A stretch of 64,000 nucleotides of DNA from JANYBT01 sp038211475 (GTDB lineage: Bacteria; Acidobacteriota; Terriglobia; Terriglobales; Acidobacteriaceae). The translations under genes and the position numbers were made by a program. The notes under the pieces are model-generated. The model saw only the letters and a program-made list of their open reading frames with translations, did not search any database and was not told the DNA's origin. Where the stretch lies: the NCBI GenBank assembly GCA_038211475.1, contig JBBQVN010000001.1, forward strand, positions 37,419 through 101,418, in the 5' to 3' direction. Shown piece after piece: positions 62,750 through 64,000 of this stretch (positions within the stretch are counted from its first letter, which is position 1; each line of letters begins with the position of its first letter).

Positions 62750-63790
62750 ATGCTGGACCTAACCACGCAGTATCTGGGCATCACGTTGCGGACGCCGCTA
62801 GTGCCTTCGGCATCTCCGCTCTCCCAGGACATTGACGGCATCCGGCGGCTGGAAGATGCGGGGGCGGCGGCCGTGGTGCTGTATTCCTTGTTTGAAGAGC
62901 AGTTGAACCTCGATGCCCAGGAGTTGGACCATAGTCTTTCCGCCGGCACAGAGAGCTACGCTGAGAGCCTGACCTTTCTGCCCGAGATGGGGCCATTCCG
63001 CCTGGGGCCGGAGGGGTACCTCAACCACATTCGCAAGGCGAAGGAGGCGGTGAAGGTCCCGATCATCGCCAGCTTGAATGGAACGACGGTGGGAGGCTGG
63101 ACGGACTACGCCAAGCAGATTCAGCAGGCGGGGGCGGACGCGCTGGAGTGCAACATCTACTGGATCGTCACCGATCCGGAGCTTTCGTCGGCAGATGTAG
63201 AGCAACGCTACGTGGACATCGTGAAGGCGGTGAAGGCGGCGGTGACCATTCCCGTGGCCGTCAAGCTGAGTCCCTACTTCAGTAACATGGCGAACATGGC
63301 GCGGCGGCTGGACGATGCGGGAGCCGATGGGTTGGCATTATTCAACCGTTTCTACCAACCAGACATTGACCTGGATGAGCTCGAGCTGAAGCCGAACGTT
63401 TTGCTCAGTACGCCCCAAGCCTTGCGATTGCCCTTGACCTGGATTGGAATTCTGTTTGGGCGAGTGACGGCGAGCCTGGCGGCAACCAGTGGGGTCCACG
63501 GGCCGGAAGATGTGGTAAAGCTGCTGATGGTGGGCGCCAACGTCACCATGCTGTGTTCGACCCTGCTGCGGAACGGCATCAATCACTTGCGTTACGTAGA
63601 ACAGGGGTTGCGCGACTGGATGGGAGCGCACGAGTACGAATCGGTGAAGCAGATGCAGGGGAGCATGAGCCAGCTGCGGTGCCCGGATCCGGGGGCGTTT
63701 GAACGAGCGCAGTATATGAAGGGCGTCAAGGGCATCCAGCATGTGATGGTGACGGGGCGAGAGGCGTGGAGGCTGTTGAACGGAGGGTAG
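62750..63790 (+). CDS. Dihydroorotate dehydrogenase-like flavoprotein
   Basis: 346 residues, FMN TIM-barrel of the DHODH/PreA type. LRTPLVPSASPLS, IASLNGT and the VAVKLSPYFSN strand fit. The GGAGG before ATG 62750 is clear. In many bacteria such a gene sits next to nifJ, as here. Substrate uncertain; it need not be pyrimidine synthesis. Confidence 0.88.
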   Translation: MLDLTTQYLGITLRTPLVPSASPLSQDIDGIRRLEDAGAAAVVLYSLFEEQLNLDAQELDHSLSAGTESYAESLTFLPEMGPFRLGPEGYLNHIRKAKEAVKVPIIASLNGTTVGGWTDYAKQIQQAGADALECNIYWIVTDPELSSADVEQRYVDIVKAVKAAVTIPVAVKLSPYFSNMANMARRLDDAGADGLALFNRFYQPDIDLDELELKPNVLLSTPQALRLPLTWIGILFGRVTASLAATSGVHGPEDVVKLLMVGANVTMLCSTLLRNGINHLRYVEQGLRDWMGAHEYESVKQMQGSMSQLRCPDPGAFERAQYMKGVKGIQHVMVTGREAWRLLNGG

Positions 63791-63868
63791 GGCCGTTCGC
63801 GCTGACTGTCCTCGCCTATCTTGCAATTAGTTCGCTGGTGAGGGCTGGCGAAATGCGGGATTAGATAG

Positions 63869-64000
63869 TCAGTACTCTGGGATGTATTCGGCGACGGGTC
63901 CGCGCACGAGGATATAAGCGCCGGGCCCCTGGTTTCCGCGTACCGCGCGGACAAACTCGGCGACGAAGAACCCCGCCTGCATGGCTTCGCGAAACGCCCA
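63869..64000 (-). CDS. C-terminal fragment of an unrecognised protein (runs off the window)
   Basis: The last 43 codons before TGA (63869-63871) read from the right edge. The end GNQGPGAYILVRGPVAEYIPEY is compact alpha/beta and not repetitive. Family not recognised from this part. Confidence 0.65.
   Translation of the reverse strand, partial: WAFREAMQAGFFVAEFVRAVRGNQGPGAYILVRGPVAEYIPEY

Noticed and set aside
1..64000. CRISPR array, insertion sequences, tRNA or rRNA genes
   Set aside because: No regularly spaced repeat array, transposase, cloverleaf or rRNA-like segment was found on either strand by eye; a tRNAscan or ISfinder run could still show a missed one.

Overview
The window looks like a chromosomal segment of an aerobic or facultative soil Acidobacteriota (Terriglobia/Koribacter-like). 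This is inferred from high-GC coding style, a split gcvPA/gcvPB glycine decarboxylase, a TonB-family protein with a Gly-rich linker, a FecR protein with an aromatic tail, and pilins beside a pilGHI-like ABC transporter. No 16S gene or tRNA was seen, so the assignment is by gene content only. Most of it is ordinary chromosome. One short accessory insert lies between two copies of the murI 3' end.

Layout. 1-3.4 kb: two tandem type IV pilins, then an overlapping ABC ATPase/permease/TPR operon. 3.5-6.9 kb: an exported MsrA and a large protein with an internal duplication. 7.1-9.8 kb: an electron-transfer operon (GcvH-like protein without its lipoyl lysine, 16-Cys ferredoxin, NrfD/HybB membrane subunit). 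9.9-16.6 kb (minus): glycine cleavage genes preceded by a methylmalonyl-CoA mutase large subunit. 16.7-21.4 kb: a 50-residue Flp-like pilin, an MgtE-N/CBS protein without a channel, an ECF sigma factor with a membrane partner, and an RsbW/STAS pair. 21.6-22.1 kb: a CMD/AhpD-like gene whose CxxC second cysteine is an in-frame TGA followed by a bacterial SECIS-like hairpin, so probably a selenoprotein. 22.2-26 kb: a glycosyltransferase with a frameshifted end, an MFS carrier, a small zinc-binding membrane protein and a SprT-like protease.

26.1-31.8 kb is an iron-uptake operon. An FTR1 permease fused to DUF2318 is followed by two FtsX/MacB-type permeases, then an ABC ATPase whose C-terminal half is a DtxR-like iron-dependent repressor, then murI. 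A perfect TGTGA-N6-TCACA site and a 15-bp palindrome lie upstream. 31.8-34.2 kb is the insert: a coiled-coil membrane protein and a protein with PD-(D/E)xK-nuclease-like motifs plus membrane segments, flanked by 163-bp direct repeats of the murI 3' end. 34.2-46.6 kb is housekeeping and envelope: ferritin-like protein, TonB, ileS-lspA, SYLF lipoprotein-like, LysM, MscS channel, FecR, MEMO and rsmA.

46.7-64 kb is central carbon metabolism. It holds glgA, an APC amino-acid permease, an SSS symporter with a cupin and a BadF-type sugar kinase, and then an acetate module (acs, ActP-like symporter, DUF485, outer-membrane porin). Divergent from it are nifJ (pyruvate:ferredoxin oxidoreductase) and a DHODH-like gene. 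The divergent promoter region carries a perfect CRP-type site and an FNR-like palindrome, suggesting that acetate uptake and PFOR share a CRP/FNR-family regulator. A truncated gene closes the window on the minus strand.
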